Positions 44,706-54,373 of a stretch of 64,000 nt of DNA are shown here, piece after piece. Source of the stretch: Echinicola sp. 20G. GTDB lineage: Bacteria > Bacteroidota > Bacteroidia > Cytophagales > Cyclobacteriaceae. Where the stretch lies: the NCBI RefSeq assembly GCF_015533855.1, contig NZ_AP024154.1, positions 3,974,501 through 4,038,500 of the forward strand, read 5' to 3'. Position 1 is the stretch's first letter; every line of letters starts with the position of its first letter. The notes under the pieces were generated by a model. It was not told the origin of the DNA, did not search any database, and worked only from the letters and a program-made list of their open reading frames with translations. The translations under genes and the position numbers were made by a program.

Positions 44706-45191
44706 TGCGAAATTTTGACCGAATTGGCTATTGCCTCTTTTATCATTGGTCCTCTATTTATGAATGAAACAAATAGAGGACCAATATAGGTATGGTTCTG
44801 TAATAATAAGTATTTACTCCTCCTTTTATGCAAAGCTATTCCGGTCAGGAAAACGGTCAAGGGCAAGTGAATGCTTCCTGTGGTCAGCACCCTTGGCCTT
44901 TATTCCTTCCCGTTATAAGGTGGCATCCAAGAGGAGTGAATGGGAAGATGAAGTTATTTCCTGTTAATATCCAAGACTTTTATAAATGGTCGATTAGACA
45001 ATAAACTATTACTGTTTCAGCTGAAGATTTATTGTTTAATTCTATCATCAAAAGTCCATAATAAAAGATAATTAAAGTAATATCTATTTCTCTAGTTACT
45101 GTTAAACTTATCAATGGTAATATTTTGATAAAGCCTTTTGCACAGTTTTTAATTGGTTGGACGCTAATTTTACGTTAAACCACTTAAACTT
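44706..45191. other. intergenic region after the ABC operon
   Basis: About 490 bases; holds the strong hairpin at 44745 and then AT-rich DNA before the sigma factor. TAATTTTA at 45165-45172 is one base off the promoter -7 consensus. The 67-codon frame at 44764 overlaps the hairpin and is not taken as a gene. Confidence 0.45.
44745..44785 (+). terminator. strong hairpin after the ABC permease gene
   Basis: A perfect 15-bp stem (ATTGGTCCTCTATTT at 44745-44759 with its complement at 44771-44785) lies 40 bp after the permease stop. It lacks a T-run on the plus strand. Confidence 0.7.
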
Positions 45192-45737
45192 ATGTTAGAT
45201 CATTTTTCTGACAGCCAACTCATTGAAGAAATAAGGGAAGGGAGCAAGACTGCTTTCGATCAGCTTTACCACAAGTATTGGGGTGCGCTTTATAAAGCCG
45301 CTTTTGCACGGTTAAAGTCCCAAGATATTTCAGAGGATATCGTGCAGGAAATTTTTATTGATCTATGGAACAGAAAGGAAAATTTGCATATCACCTCCTC
45401 ATTAAAGGTATACCTCCTTACGGCAGTAAAATATAAGGTTTTTAGGCAGTTGGACCTTATGTATCGACATGAAAGTCTTGAAAAAGTGGAGAACTACATC
45501 AACAGCTCAAGCAACTTATTGGAGTTTGAGGAGGTTTATCATCTTATAGAAATCAGTCTGGACAAATTAGCTGAAACTCATCGTTTGATTTTTAAAATGA
45601 ATAAAATCGAAGGGATCAGCGTAAAAGAAGTGAGTGAAAAAGTAAATATGGCCCCCCAATCTGTCCACAATATCCTCTCACAGACAAGCAAATTTTTGAA
45701 AAAGGAACTCAAAGGATATTACTCCATTTTTCTTTAA
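45192..45737 (+). CDS. ECF sigma factor (FecI-like)
   Basis: A 181-residue sigma-70 factor with only regions 2 and 4: region 2 (about 20-90, DQLYHKYWGALYKAAFARLK and DIVQEIFIDLWNRKENL) and region 4 (about 118-170, IEGISVKEVSEKVNMAPQSV). It is 116 bp before FecR and probably drives the SusC/SusD genes when FecR releases it. Confidence 0.92.
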   Translation: MLDHFSDSQLIEEIREGSKTAFDQLYHKYWGALYKAAFARLKSQDISEDIVQEIFIDLWNRKENLHITSSLKVYLLTAVKYKVFRQLDLMYRHESLEKVENYINSSSNLLEFEEVYHLIEISLDKLAETHRLIFKMNKIEGISVKEVSEKVNMAPQSVHNILSQTSKFLKKELKGYYSIFL

Positions 45738-45853
45738 TCTCTTTCCTCATGGACGTGATATTCTGTTAATAAATTGTAAACAAACCCAGGGTTTAATTCA
45801 TTTTTTGTTAATGGTTTTCAAAAGTAAGATCAGGTGATTTCCTGCACTTACTA

Positions 45854-46888
45854 ATGATGAACAAGCAAAATATCCCCATCTCGGCTGAAGTAAAAATTGT
45901 GCTTCACAAATTACTCAGGAACATTGAACTGAATCCAGATGAACTTCAACAACTGAACGATTGGTATGAAGATCAGGGGAAATCCATAGAGTTCATTGAT
46001 ATGTCGGACAATTCCCGGGAGACCAGAATGCTCGAGCAAATCAATAATAAACTTCATCAAAACAAATTATACAGAGAAAACCTAAAGAATGATAAAACCT
46101 TACCAAGGACATATCAATTAGGAAAGAGTCGCAACAATAGTTTTTCTTGGGTAAAGGCTGCGGTGGTCAGTATGCTTTTGATCGCATCAGCAATTTTGGT
46201 TTTGGGAGGGTATTTTTCGGAACGAGGTTCCAAAGCTGATCAAGTTAAATGGATCAGTTATGCCATGCCAGCGGGGAAAAAATCAAAAGTTAATCTTCCT
46301 GATGGCTCCATACTCTACCTGAATTCAGAAAGTGAAGTGAAGTTTCAGGATGGTTTCGGAGTTCATCACCGGGAGATCTTCCTCGAGGGGGAATCTTATT
46401 TTGAGGTAGCCAAAGATAGTATTCCGTTTAGGGTTCATACCCAGAAATTGGTGACAGAAGCAGTGGGCACCGCTTTTAACATCAACAGTTATGACCTATC
46501 GGCGATCAAGGTGAAACTCACTGAAGGTATCGTGAAGGTTTTTGTCCACCATGCTGCCGAGCCGAAAGAGATCTTTTTGGAAAGAGGCCAGGAGGTTACC
46601 TTGAGTGAGGGTGAATTTTCAGATGTATCCATTTTCAATTTTGAGCAGGCCATAGCTTGGAAGAATGGAGAAATTTGGTTGGAAGGGGACTCCTTAAATG
46701 ATATGGTCCAAATTCTGGAAAGGTGGTATGATGTGAAAATTACTATTCAAAATCCTCCGGGTACAACCATGAAGTTTTCAGGGGTATTTAAAAGTGCCAT
46801 GCTCACCCACGTACTCGAAAGCCTTGCCTATTCCTATAAGTTTGAATATAAAATAGATGATAAAGATGTCACCATAATCTTTCAATAA
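45854..46888 (+). CDS. FecR-family anti-sigma factor
   Basis: A 344-residue protein with a cytoplasmic N-terminal region (1-98), a membrane helix (about 100-121, VKAAVVSMLLIASAILVLGG), a FecR domain (about 135-240; PDGSILYLNSESEVKF) and a C-terminal DUF4974 domain (about 275-344; MVQILERWYDVKITIQ). It senses the signal from SusC and controls the sigma factor encoded upstream. A small GCCAGC/GCTGGC hairpin (46913-46928) lies between it and SusC and may limit readthrough. Confidence 0.92.
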   Translation: MMNKQNIPISAEVKIVLHKLLRNIELNPDELQQLNDWYEDQGKSIEFIDMSDNSRETRMLEQINNKLHQNKLYRENLKNDKTLPRTYQLGKSRNNSFSWVKAAVVSMLLIASAILVLGGYFSERGSKADQVKWISYAMPAGKKSKVNLPDGSILYLNSESEVKFQDGFGVHHREIFLEGESYFEVAKDSIPFRVHTQKLVTEAVGTAFNINSYDLSAIKVKLTEGIVKVFVHHAAEPKEIFLERGQEVTLSEGEFSDVSIFNFEQAIAWKNGEIWLEGDSLNDMVQILERWYDVKITIQNPPGTTMKFSGVFKSAMLTHVLESLAYSYKFEYKIDDKDVTIIFQ

Positions 46889-46980
46889 ACAAGCAATGCC
46901 TATGTGAAAAAAGCCAGCAAAAGCTGGCCTTAAGTGGCAGTAGAAGAGTTTCTCAGGCCATTCTACTGACCATTGTTCCA

Positions 46981-49900
46981 ATGTCTGTTAATCCATTAAA
47001 ACATTACAAATTTATGAAAAAAATCTTACATGTTATTCGTATGATCAGCAAATACACCCTTATAGGTTTTGTGTTTCAGCTGGCCTTTCTGAACCTACTT
47101 CATGCTGGCCCCACTAAAGCCCAGGGGAGCCTAGATATTGAAAAAGTCAAGGTCAACCTTCAAGCACAGACTGTTCCACTTCCGGATATTTTAGAAAGTA
47201 TCAGAACGCAAACGGACTTTACCTTTATTTATGATGAAGTATCTCCACTTTCTTCCATGGAAATATCAATTGATGCCAAAAATACGTCACTTGAAGCGGT
47301 GTTGGTCCAGTTATCCAAGGAACATAGGTTGGCATTTAAGCAGGTAAATGACCGAATCAGTGTGAAGCCCATAAAGGGTCTTCATTTGGGAAAATCAGTG
47401 GTAAGGGAAGTTGTTATTTCCGGAAGGGTAGTAGATGAGAATAGCGAACCCATTCCAGGTGTAACGGTGGTAGTAAAAGGTACTACTAATGGTACAACCA
47501 CTGATTTAGATGGGAATTATAAGCTCTCTGTTTCGGAGAATGCCGTATTGGTTTTTTCTTTTGTAGGGTTTACGCCGCAAGAAGAAGCCATAGGAAATAG
47601 AGAGACTATCGATGTTGTATTGAAGGAAAAAATATCTGCCCTGAATGAAGTGGTGGTCGTTGGTTATGGAGAGCAAAAGAAAATCAACCTTACTGGTGCG
47701 GTAAACCAAGTGGGCAGTGAGGTGACAGAAAATAGGCCTTCTCCCAATCTTACCAGAATGCTACAAGGTGCCTTGCCCAACTTGAATATTAAAATGGTGG
47801 ATGGAAGCCCGACAAGATCGGCTGCCTTTAACATCCGGGGAACAACCTCTATTGGGGCAGGAGGCGATGCACTAGTGCTTATTGACGGGGTAGAAGGGGA
47901 TCCCAATTTGGTAAACCCCAATGATGTAGAAAGTGTGACTATCCTCAAGGATGCTTCTTCTGCTGCTGTATATGGGTCTAGAGCGGCATTTGGCGTGGTG
48001 CTCATCACAACCAAATCAGCCAAAGCAGGAAAAAGTCAGTTGAATGTAAATGTCAATCATTCAGTCAATAAGAGAACGGTGGTTCCTGACCTTGTGACCA
48101 ATGGGTATCAGTGGGCCAAAAATTTTGATGAAGCTTTTTTTGGATGGTATGATTATAAAACACACCCTATTTCGGTCAACAGTACCTTTCCGTTTTCTCT
48201 GGAATACCTAGACCGTCTTCGTCAACACGATGAAGATCCAAGTCTTCCCAAAGTAGAATATGTGGAAGAGGTAGGAAGGTATGAGTATTATGGAAATACA
48301 GATTGGTTCAAGTACCACCATAAGGACAATATGCCCGCTACAGAGGCTTCCATAAGTGCTTCTGGAGGCAATGACAATGCCCGGTATTTTGTTTCTGGAA
48401 TGTATTATCACCAAGATGGTATCTTCAATTACTCTTCCGACAAGTTTGATAAATATAACCTTAGGGCTAAAGGTGAGGTCAACCTCAACAATTGGTTGGT
48501 ATTGGAAAATAATTTTGACCTGAGCACTTACACTTACGGTTATCCATTGCTGGCCAATGGTGATATTAATATTTGGCGATACCTCGCTGTACAGAGTTAC
48601 CCAATGCTGCTTATGACAAACCCCGATGGTACCTATTCCCAAAACGGGGTTTATGTGGGAGCTTCGTTTTTGGAAGGGAACAGCAGGTCTGACCAAAGTA
48701 ATTTCTTTGTAAGGAACACCCCCACACTTACAGCAACTCCTTTTGGAGACCTTTTGACCCTAAAGGCTAACTTTACTTTTTCCAAAAAATTTATCCAGGA
48801 CAAAAGAGTGAACAATTATGTGAACTACAGTACGGCGCCCGGTAACCTCAATCGTTTTGGAAATAGCCTGTTGAGACAGTATGAAAATGAAAATACTTAT
48901 TGGGGGTCCAATATCACTGCCCAGCTGAACAAAACCTTTAATGAAGATCATAATTTTGGCCTTTTGCTAGGGTATAATATAGAGAGTTCTCTCACAGAAA
49001 ATAGAAATACCAGCCGGGATGGTTTGTTGGTGCCAGAAAAACCCGATTATAATCTACTTGATGGTTTGAACTATTCCATTACCGGAGGAGGAAGTGAATG
49101 GAAATACCTAGGTGCTTTTTATAGATTGAATTATAGCTATCACGACAAGTACCTCCTGGAATTCAACGGTCGCTATGATGGATCATCCAAGTTTCCATCC
49201 AATGAACGATATGGTTTTTTCCCTTCTGTTTCAGCTGGCTGGAACTTGTCTGAAGAGGATTTTATGGTCAATACAAGAAATTGGCTTTCCAATTTGAAAT
49301 TCAGGGGATCCTATGGGTCTTTAGGAAACGGAAATGTGGCTCCTTACCGGTACCTGGAAACCATGTCCGTGAACAAATCCGGTGTTATTTTGGAAGGTAT
49401 CCAAAAAGGATATACATCTATGCCGGGAGTTATTCCTGATGGATTGACCTGGGAAAGGGCTACTACTTTTAACGTTGGTGTGGATGCCTCTTTTATCGAT
49501 GGCAGACTAGGGGTCAACTATGATTGGTACAATAGGATTACTTCCGATATGTTTACCTATGGACAACCTCTCCCCAATGTATTTGGAGCTACTGAACCCT
49601 ATGGAAACTTTGCTGACCTTTCTACCAAAGGATGGGAATTTACCCTCAGTTGGAAGGACCAAGCTGTAGTAGGAGGCAAGCCGTTCAATTACAGTTTCAA
49701 TGGCTCATTATGGGATAGCAAAGCTAAAATCACCCAGTTCAACAACCCAGAAAAGGTTTTGGGCTCAGGATATTATGTGGGGCAAACAGTTGGGGAAATT
49801 TGGGGGTATGTGACCGAAGGGTTCTTTACCTCGGAAGAAGATGTGCTAAACCATGCTGATCAGGACTTTTTACGTAATTCGAATGGTAATATCTGGCTGC

Positions 49901-50544
49901 CAGGAGACTTGAAATTTGCTGATCTCAATGAGGATGGAGTAATTAACCAAGGAGACAATACAGTAAGCAACCCCGGAGATAGAAAGATCATAGGAAATAA
50001 TGCACCTAGATATCAGTTTGGGTTTACTTTTAATGCCAACTGGAATAATTTCGGTATTTCGGCATTCTTCCAAGGTATCGCCAAAAGGGACTGGTACTTT
50101 GCCCCGGAAGCGGATCTTTTTTGGGGAATTTACAACAGGCCGTATAGTTTTCAGCCAACCATGATGATGGATGATTATTGGACAGAGGAAAATCCGGATG
50201 CCTATTTTCCGCGGTTAAGAGGTTATACTGCGCTTGGCACTGGTAGGTCACTTGGCGCACCACAGACACGCTACCTTCAGGATGCAAGTTACATTCGCCT
50301 GAAAAACATTACAGTGGACTATACCCTTCCTACGCAATGGGTAAGCAAAATTGGTATGCAGCGGGCCAAGGTTTTCTTTACAGGACAGAACCTTTGGACA
50401 AGAACAGGCCTGAGCAAGCATACCAAAAATTTCGATCCTGAAATCATTGAGAACCCGCTTGGCGATATGACCAATGGCTACGGGCAGGGCGATGCTTATC
50501 CGATGCTCAAGTCCTACACACTCGGCGTTAACCTTTCTTTCTAA
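46981..50544 (+). CDS. SusC/RagA-family TonB-dependent outer-membrane transporter
   Basis: A 1187-residue protein. In order: signal peptide (start possibly at Met12, 47014), STN signalling domain (about 58-115, LQAQTVPLPDILESIRTQTD), carboxypeptidase regulatory-like domain (145-215), TonB box NEVVVVGYG (222-230), plug (about 235-340; FNIRGTTSIGAGGDALVLID) and a beta-barrel ending in YTLGVNLSF. The STN domain fits regulation through the FecR/sigma pair. It imports an oligomer together with SusD. Confidence 0.95.
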   Translation: MSVNPLKHYKFMKKILHVIRMISKYTLIGFVFQLAFLNLLHAGPTKAQGSLDIEKVKVNLQAQTVPLPDILESIRTQTDFTFIYDEVSPLSSMEISIDAKNTSLEAVLVQLSKEHRLAFKQVNDRISVKPIKGLHLGKSVVREVVISGRVVDENSEPIPGVTVVVKGTTNGTTTDLDGNYKLSVSENAVLVFSFVGFTPQEEAIGNRETIDVVLKEKISALNEVVVVGYGEQKKINLTGAVNQVGSEVTENRPSPNLTRMLQGALPNLNIKMVDGSPTRSAAFNIRGTTSIGAGGDALVLIDGVEGDPNLVNPNDVESVTILKDASSAAVYGSRAAFGVVLITTKSAKAGKSQLNVNVNHSVNKRTVVPDLVTNGYQWAKNFDEAFFGWYDYKTHPISVNSTFPFSLEYLDRLRQHDEDPSLPKVEYVEEVGRYEYYGNTDWFKYHHKDNMPATEASISASGGNDNARYFVSGMYYHQDGIFNYSSDKFDKYNLRAKGEVNLNNWLVLENNFDLSTYTYGYPLLANGDINIWRYLAVQSYPMLLMTNPDGTYSQNGVYVGASFLEGNSRSDQSNFFVRNTPTLTATPFGDLLTLKANFTFSKKFIQDKRVNNYVNYSTAPGNLNRFGNSLLRQYENENTYWGSNITAQLNKTFNEDHNFGLLLGYNIESSLTENRNTSRDGLLVPEKPDYNLLDGLNYSITGGGSEWKYLGAFYRLNYSYHDKYLLEFNGRYDGSSKFPSNERYGFFPSVSAGWNLSEEDFMVNTRNWLSNLKFRGSYGSLGNGNVAPYRYLETMSVNKSGVILEGIQKGYTSMPGVIPDGLTWERATTFNVGVDASFIDGRLGVNYDWYNRITSDMFTYGQPLPNVFGATEPYGNFADLSTKGWEFTLSWKDQAVVGGKPFNYSFNGSLWDSKAKITQFNNPEKVLGSGYYVGQTVGEIWGYVTEGFFTSEEDVLNHADQDFLRNSNGNIWLPGDLKFADLNEDGVINQGDNTVSNPGDRKIIGNNAPRYQFGFTFNANWNNFGISAFFQGIAKRDWYFAPEADLFWGIYNRPYSFQPTMMMDDYWTEENPDAYFPRLRGYTALGTGRSLGAPQTRYLQDASYIRLKNITVDYTLPTQWVSKIGMQRAKVFFTGQNLWTRTGLSKHTKNFDPEIIENPLGDMTNGYGQGDAYPMLKSYTLGVNLSF

Positions 50545-50565
50545 CCACCAAACTGGATCATTATC

Positions 50566-52317
50566 ATGAAAAATATATTTAAGTCAATTATTACGGCATT
50601 TGCTTTGGTACCTGCACTGGTCTCCTGTGAGGAGTTTCTCGAAACAGAACCGGTTGATAAACTTGTGCCAAACACTTTCTTTCAATCAGAGAAGGATCTG
50701 GAGCTTTATTCCAACTCATTCTACCAACGTCAAGTACCTGGTGGGCTGGCGGTGGTCCAAAGTGATGAAATGGGAGAGTTTACTTCTAAGAACCAATCCA
50801 ATAATTTTATTGCAGGAGCTTATTCTTCTGTAGATGAGGGGGCATGGAACTGGTCGGACCTAAGGAATATCAATTATTTCCTGGAAAATTTTGACAATGA
50901 GCAGATTCCTCAGGAAGCAAGGGATCATTATGAAGGAGTGGCCAGGTTTTTCAGGGCTTATTTTTATTTCGATATGGTGAAGCGTTATGGAGATGTGCCT
51001 TGGTATTCCAAAACATTGGCTACGGATGATCCTGACCTTTATAAGCCAAGGGACCCTCGGGAAGCCGTCATGGATTCCTTGTTGGCAGACTTGGATTTTG
51101 CCACAGCCAATATCAGGGACACCAAAGACAATTCCTCTTCTTTAGTGACCAGACAGGTGGCGTTGGCCTTTAAGTCAAGGGTTGCCCTTTTTGAAGGTAC
51201 TTACAGGAAATATCATACTGAATTGGGACTTCAAGGTTCTGCGAATGAACTCTTGAGAGAAGCAGCAAATGCGGCTAAGGCAACCATGGATGCACAGCGG
51301 TATCATATTTACAACAGTGGAAGCCCCTCTTCGGATTACCGCCAATTGTTTATTAGTGAAAATCCAGTATCCGAAGAAGTAATGTGGGCTGTGGTATACA
51401 ACAATTCACTCAAAAGATGGCATAACATTACCTGGAAGTTCAACAGCGCCACTTATGGTAACCGCTGGGGATTGAACAAGCAATTTGTCAATACCTACCT
51501 TATGCAGGATGGAACGAGATTTACAGAAAGACAGGGGTTTGATACCATTCAGTTTGTGAGAGAAATGGAAAACCGCGATTATCGCTTGGCTCAAACCGTC
51601 CGTTCACTTGGCTATACAAGGGCTGATGGTAGTCCTGCACCTCCTAATTTTGGATATACCTATACAGGTTACCATATTCTTAAGTTCAGCCTTGATGATA
51701 GCAGGTTGGATGGGATTTCTGAATCCTACAATTCCGTTCCTTTGATCCGCTATGCTGAGGTGTTGCTGAATTACGCAGAGGCGAAAGCCGAGCTGGGAGA
51801 ATTCGATGCAGGTATCTGGGAGCAAACCATCGCCCCTTTGCGGGCCAGGGCAGGAGTGGATACCGCTATTCCCGCTATGGCTGATAGCTACCTTCAAGAG
51901 AACTACTTTCCCGGTATTGATGACAAATTCTTGTTGGAAATCAGAAGGGAAAGGGCCATTGAACTTTGTTATGAGGGGTTTAGGTATGACGATCTTTTGC
52001 GATGGGAAAGAGGGGAGCTTATTGAAACCCCCTGGAAGGGAATATATGTACCGGGGTTGAATGAACCAATGGATCTGGACGGGAATGGTTCTCTTGATGT
52101 AGCTTTTGTGGAAACGGTTCCGGCTGATAAAGTTTCCGGAGTAATCTACTTTGTAGTGGATGGTACCAACTCCATATTGACGGAAGGAGATAAGGGACAT
52201 ATAGTTTGGAGAGCCAATGAGGATCGTCAGTTTCCTCAAAAGAAATACCTTCACCCAATCTCCAATACAGATCTGGTACTCAACCCGGATTTAGGCCAAA
52301 ACCCAGGATGGGAGTAA
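50566..52317 (+). CDS. SusD/RagB-family outer-membrane lipoprotein
   Basis: A 583-residue lipoprotein (lipobox ALVSC-E, Cys22) with the SusD start EEFLETEPVDKLVPNTFFQS, the TPR-like helices (ARFFRAYFYFDMVKRYGDVP) and the C-terminal RRERAIELCYEGFRYDDLLR motif. It caps SusC and binds the substrate at the cell surface. 21 bp separate it from SusC. A terminator follows. Confidence 0.95.
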   Translation: MKNIFKSIITAFALVPALVSCEEFLETEPVDKLVPNTFFQSEKDLELYSNSFYQRQVPGGLAVVQSDEMGEFTSKNQSNNFIAGAYSSVDEGAWNWSDLRNINYFLENFDNEQIPQEARDHYEGVARFFRAYFYFDMVKRYGDVPWYSKTLATDDPDLYKPRDPREAVMDSLLADLDFATANIRDTKDNSSSLVTRQVALAFKSRVALFEGTYRKYHTELGLQGSANELLREAANAAKATMDAQRYHIYNSGSPSSDYRQLFISENPVSEEVMWAVVYNNSLKRWHNITWKFNSATYGNRWGLNKQFVNTYLMQDGTRFTERQGFDTIQFVREMENRDYRLAQTVRSLGYTRADGSPAPPNFGYTYTGYHILKFSLDDSRLDGISESYNSVPLIRYAEVLLNYAEAKAELGEFDAGIWEQTIAPLRARAGVDTAIPAMADSYLQENYFPGIDDKFLLEIRRERAIELCYEGFRYDDLLRWERGELIETPWKGIYVPGLNEPMDLDGNGSLDVAFVETVPADKVSGVIYFVVDGTNSILTEGDKGHIVWRANEDRQFPQKKYLHPISNTDLVLNPDLGQNPGWE

Positions 52318-52345
52318 ATTTCCCTTTTGAAAGATAATCATAAGC

Positions 52346-52381
52346 ACCAGGTCATGGGGAAGTTCCATGACCTGGTTGTTT
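52346..52381 (+). terminator. terminator between SusD and the PHP gene
   Basis: A perfect 12-bp stem (ACCAGGTCATGG at 52346-52357 with its complement at 52365-52376) followed by TGTTT. It may lower, but need not abolish, transcription of the two phosphoesterase genes. Confidence 0.75.
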
Positions 52382-52401
52382 CCCAATAAGATATCATCCC
52401 T

Positions 52402-53571
52402 ATGAGAAATAAATTTCTGGTAATACTGTCCATAATAATGCAGTTTCTTGCTGTGGGAACTGCCATGGCTCAGAATAATAAAATCAAGATTCCGGACATT
52501 CCTGGTTTCTATACCCTAAAAGGTGATTTTCATATGCATACTGTTTTTTCAGATGGACATGTTTGGCCCACCTTCAGGGTTAATGAAGCACTTAGGGACG
52601 GTATGGATGTGATCGCAATCACCGAGCACATGGATTATGAAGGCTTTCCCGAAGAAATTGAAAGGGACTACAACAAAAGTTATGAAATAGCCTTAGAAGC
52701 CGCCTCTAAGAAGGGACTGATGGTCATTCGAGGGGTGGAGATTTCCCCTAGGGTACCGCCATACCACCATAATGCCATTTTCTTGGAAGATGCCAACAGC
52801 TTTCCAATGGGTTACATGGAAAATACCCACAAGCAGTTTGTTATGAAAGATAGCCTAACCAGAGAACAGTTAATGGCCCCATTCCTGGAAGCAAAAAAAC
52901 AGGATGCCTTTGTATCATATAACCACCCCAGCTTTAAGTGGTGGGACAAAAAAGATACTTTACTTTTTACGGACTTCCATCATGAATTATTGGAAAAAGG
53001 AATTCTTAAAGGGGTAGAGGTAGTCAATTCCGGTAGGTACAATATCATAGCTCATAGAATGGCCATGAAGTATAACCTGACCCTGCTATGCAATACAGAT
53101 GAGCATTATGACATGTATCCAAGGTATGCAGATACACACCGTCCCATGACACTGGTATTTGCCAAAGAGAAAAGCATTGCAGGAATCAAGGAAGCAATGG
53201 AAGCCAAAAGGACGGCTTTATATTTTGGTGATTATTTGGTGGCCAGAAAAAAGGAGGCATTAGCATTGTTTAACTCTTCAGTCTCATTTAATGCTGTAAA
53301 GCAAGATAGGGGTGGAGAACCTATCGTAGTGGTAACCATCAAAAATAAGAGTGACCTATTATTCAATATTCAGATAAAAAGTAAATTTGACATAGAAGAG
53401 TTCCCGTTGGGGCAATTGGAACTGGGCGCTAATGAAGAGAAGAAGTTAATTTTAAAAGCAGTCTGGAAATATCCGGAAACTACCTACCTCAATATAACCG
53501 TGGGAAATTTCCTTGTCAGCCCTGACGAAGCTTTGAACCTAGATTTGGAATTGCCTATTTTGGAAGAATAG
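52402..53571 (+). CDS. secreted PHP-domain phosphoesterase (Sb-PDE-like)
   Basis: A 389-residue secreted protein (signal peptide ending AMA-Q). PHP metal motifs: FHMHTVFSDG (43-52: His44, His46, Asp51), ITEHMDYEGF (74-83), VEISP, SYNHPSF and the late NTDEHYDMYP with Asp-Glu-His. The C-terminal 100 residues form a beta-domain. Related Sphingobium phosphodiesterases (Sb-PDE) split organophosphate diesters with this fold, so a phosphodiester substrate is probable. It lies downstream of SusD and 10 bp before an EEP-fold gene. Confidence 0.85.
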   Translation: MRNKFLVILSIIMQFLAVGTAMAQNNKIKIPDIPGFYTLKGDFHMHTVFSDGHVWPTFRVNEALRDGMDVIAITEHMDYEGFPEEIERDYNKSYEIALEAASKKGLMVIRGVEISPRVPPYHHNAIFLEDANSFPMGYMENTHKQFVMKDSLTREQLMAPFLEAKKQDAFVSYNHPSFKWWDKKDTLLFTDFHHELLEKGILKGVEVVNSGRYNIIAHRMAMKYNLTLLCNTDEHYDMYPRYADTHRPMTLVFAKEKSIAGIKEAMEAKRTALYFGDYLVARKKEALALFNSSVSFNAVKQDRGGEPIVVVTIKNKSDLLFNIQIKSKFDIEEFPLGQLELGANEEKKLILKAVWKYPETTYLNITVGNFLVSPDEALNLDLELPILEE

Positions 53572-53581
53572 CTTAATAAAG

Positions 53582-54373
53582 ATGAACAGATTTAAAGGAA
53601 GGTTTGGGCTGTTATTTAATACTTGGATTGGTATTATTCTCTTACTTTTTCAAATGCCATTGCAAGCCCAGCACATCAAGGTGATGAGTTATAACATTCA
53701 TCATGGGGCAGACAGAAATGAGGTTTTGACCTATAGGGAAATAGGTAGGTTTATTAAGTCAAGTGGGGTGGATATCGTCGGTTTACAGGAGGTGGACAGC
53801 ATTTGTAATCGCTCCGGAAACAGTGACCAGATGAAAGTGCTTGCTGAAATTACAGGGAAAAAGTCAGTTTTTGGGAGGCATTTCGCTTTCGATGGTGGCG
53901 CCTATGGCTTGGGCATATTATCCAAATATCCACTTGAAGATATTAGAAATGATAGGATTACCAGTATCAGAGCTAATGGAGAAAAAGCCTCTTTGGCTTT
54001 GCTTTCTGCAAAAGTCCTACTTCCAGGCGGTAAGGCCGTTCGGTTTGCAACTGTGCATTTTGCACTTGATCAAGCTACGCGACTGGTTCAGGCCAAAGAA
54101 GTAATTGAATACTTGGGAGAGGATATTCCTGTTATACTGACAGGAGATTTAAATGCAGAACCAGAAACAAAGGAGATTGGTCTACTGAATCAGTATTTTG
54201 AACTTTCACAAGGGAATGATGCATATACCTTTCCAGAGAAAGACCCCGTGAAGAAGATAGACTATATATTGGTAAGTAAGGGTAAGGTTTCCAAAACAAT
54301 GAAGAGTGTAGTGGTTACTGGAAATACTCTGTCCGATCACCTGCCAATTATTTCGGAGATTATCCTTGATTAA
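53582..54373 (+). CDS. secreted endonuclease/exonuclease/phosphatase-fold hydrolase
   Basis: A 263-residue secreted EEP-fold protein with signal peptide ending PLQA-Q. Motifs: MSYNIHHG (His/Asn), VGLQEVDS (metal Glu), TVHFALD, LTGDLNAEPE and SDHLPI (catalytic Asp-His). Such enzymes cleave phosphodiesters of lipids (sphingomyelinase, phosphoinositides) or nucleic acids. Two candidate metal-dependent phosphodiesterases behind one SusCD pair point to a phosphodiester-containing nutrient. Confidence 0.88.
   Translation: MNRFKGRFGLLFNTWIGIILLLFQMPLQAQHIKVMSYNIHHGADRNEVLTYREIGRFIKSSGVDIVGLQEVDSICNRSGNSDQMKVLAEITGKKSVFGRHFAFDGGAYGLGILSKYPLEDIRNDRITSIRANGEKASLALLSAKVLLPGGKAVRFATVHFALDQATRLVQAKEVIEYLGEDIPVILTGDLNAEPETKEIGLLNQYFELSQGNDAYTFPEKDPVKKIDYILVSKGKVSKTMKSVVVTGNTLSDHLPIISEIILD

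Noticed and set aside
44764..44967. 67-codon frame after the ABC permease gene
   Set aside because: It begins inside a 15-bp perfect hairpin and shows no recognisable features.
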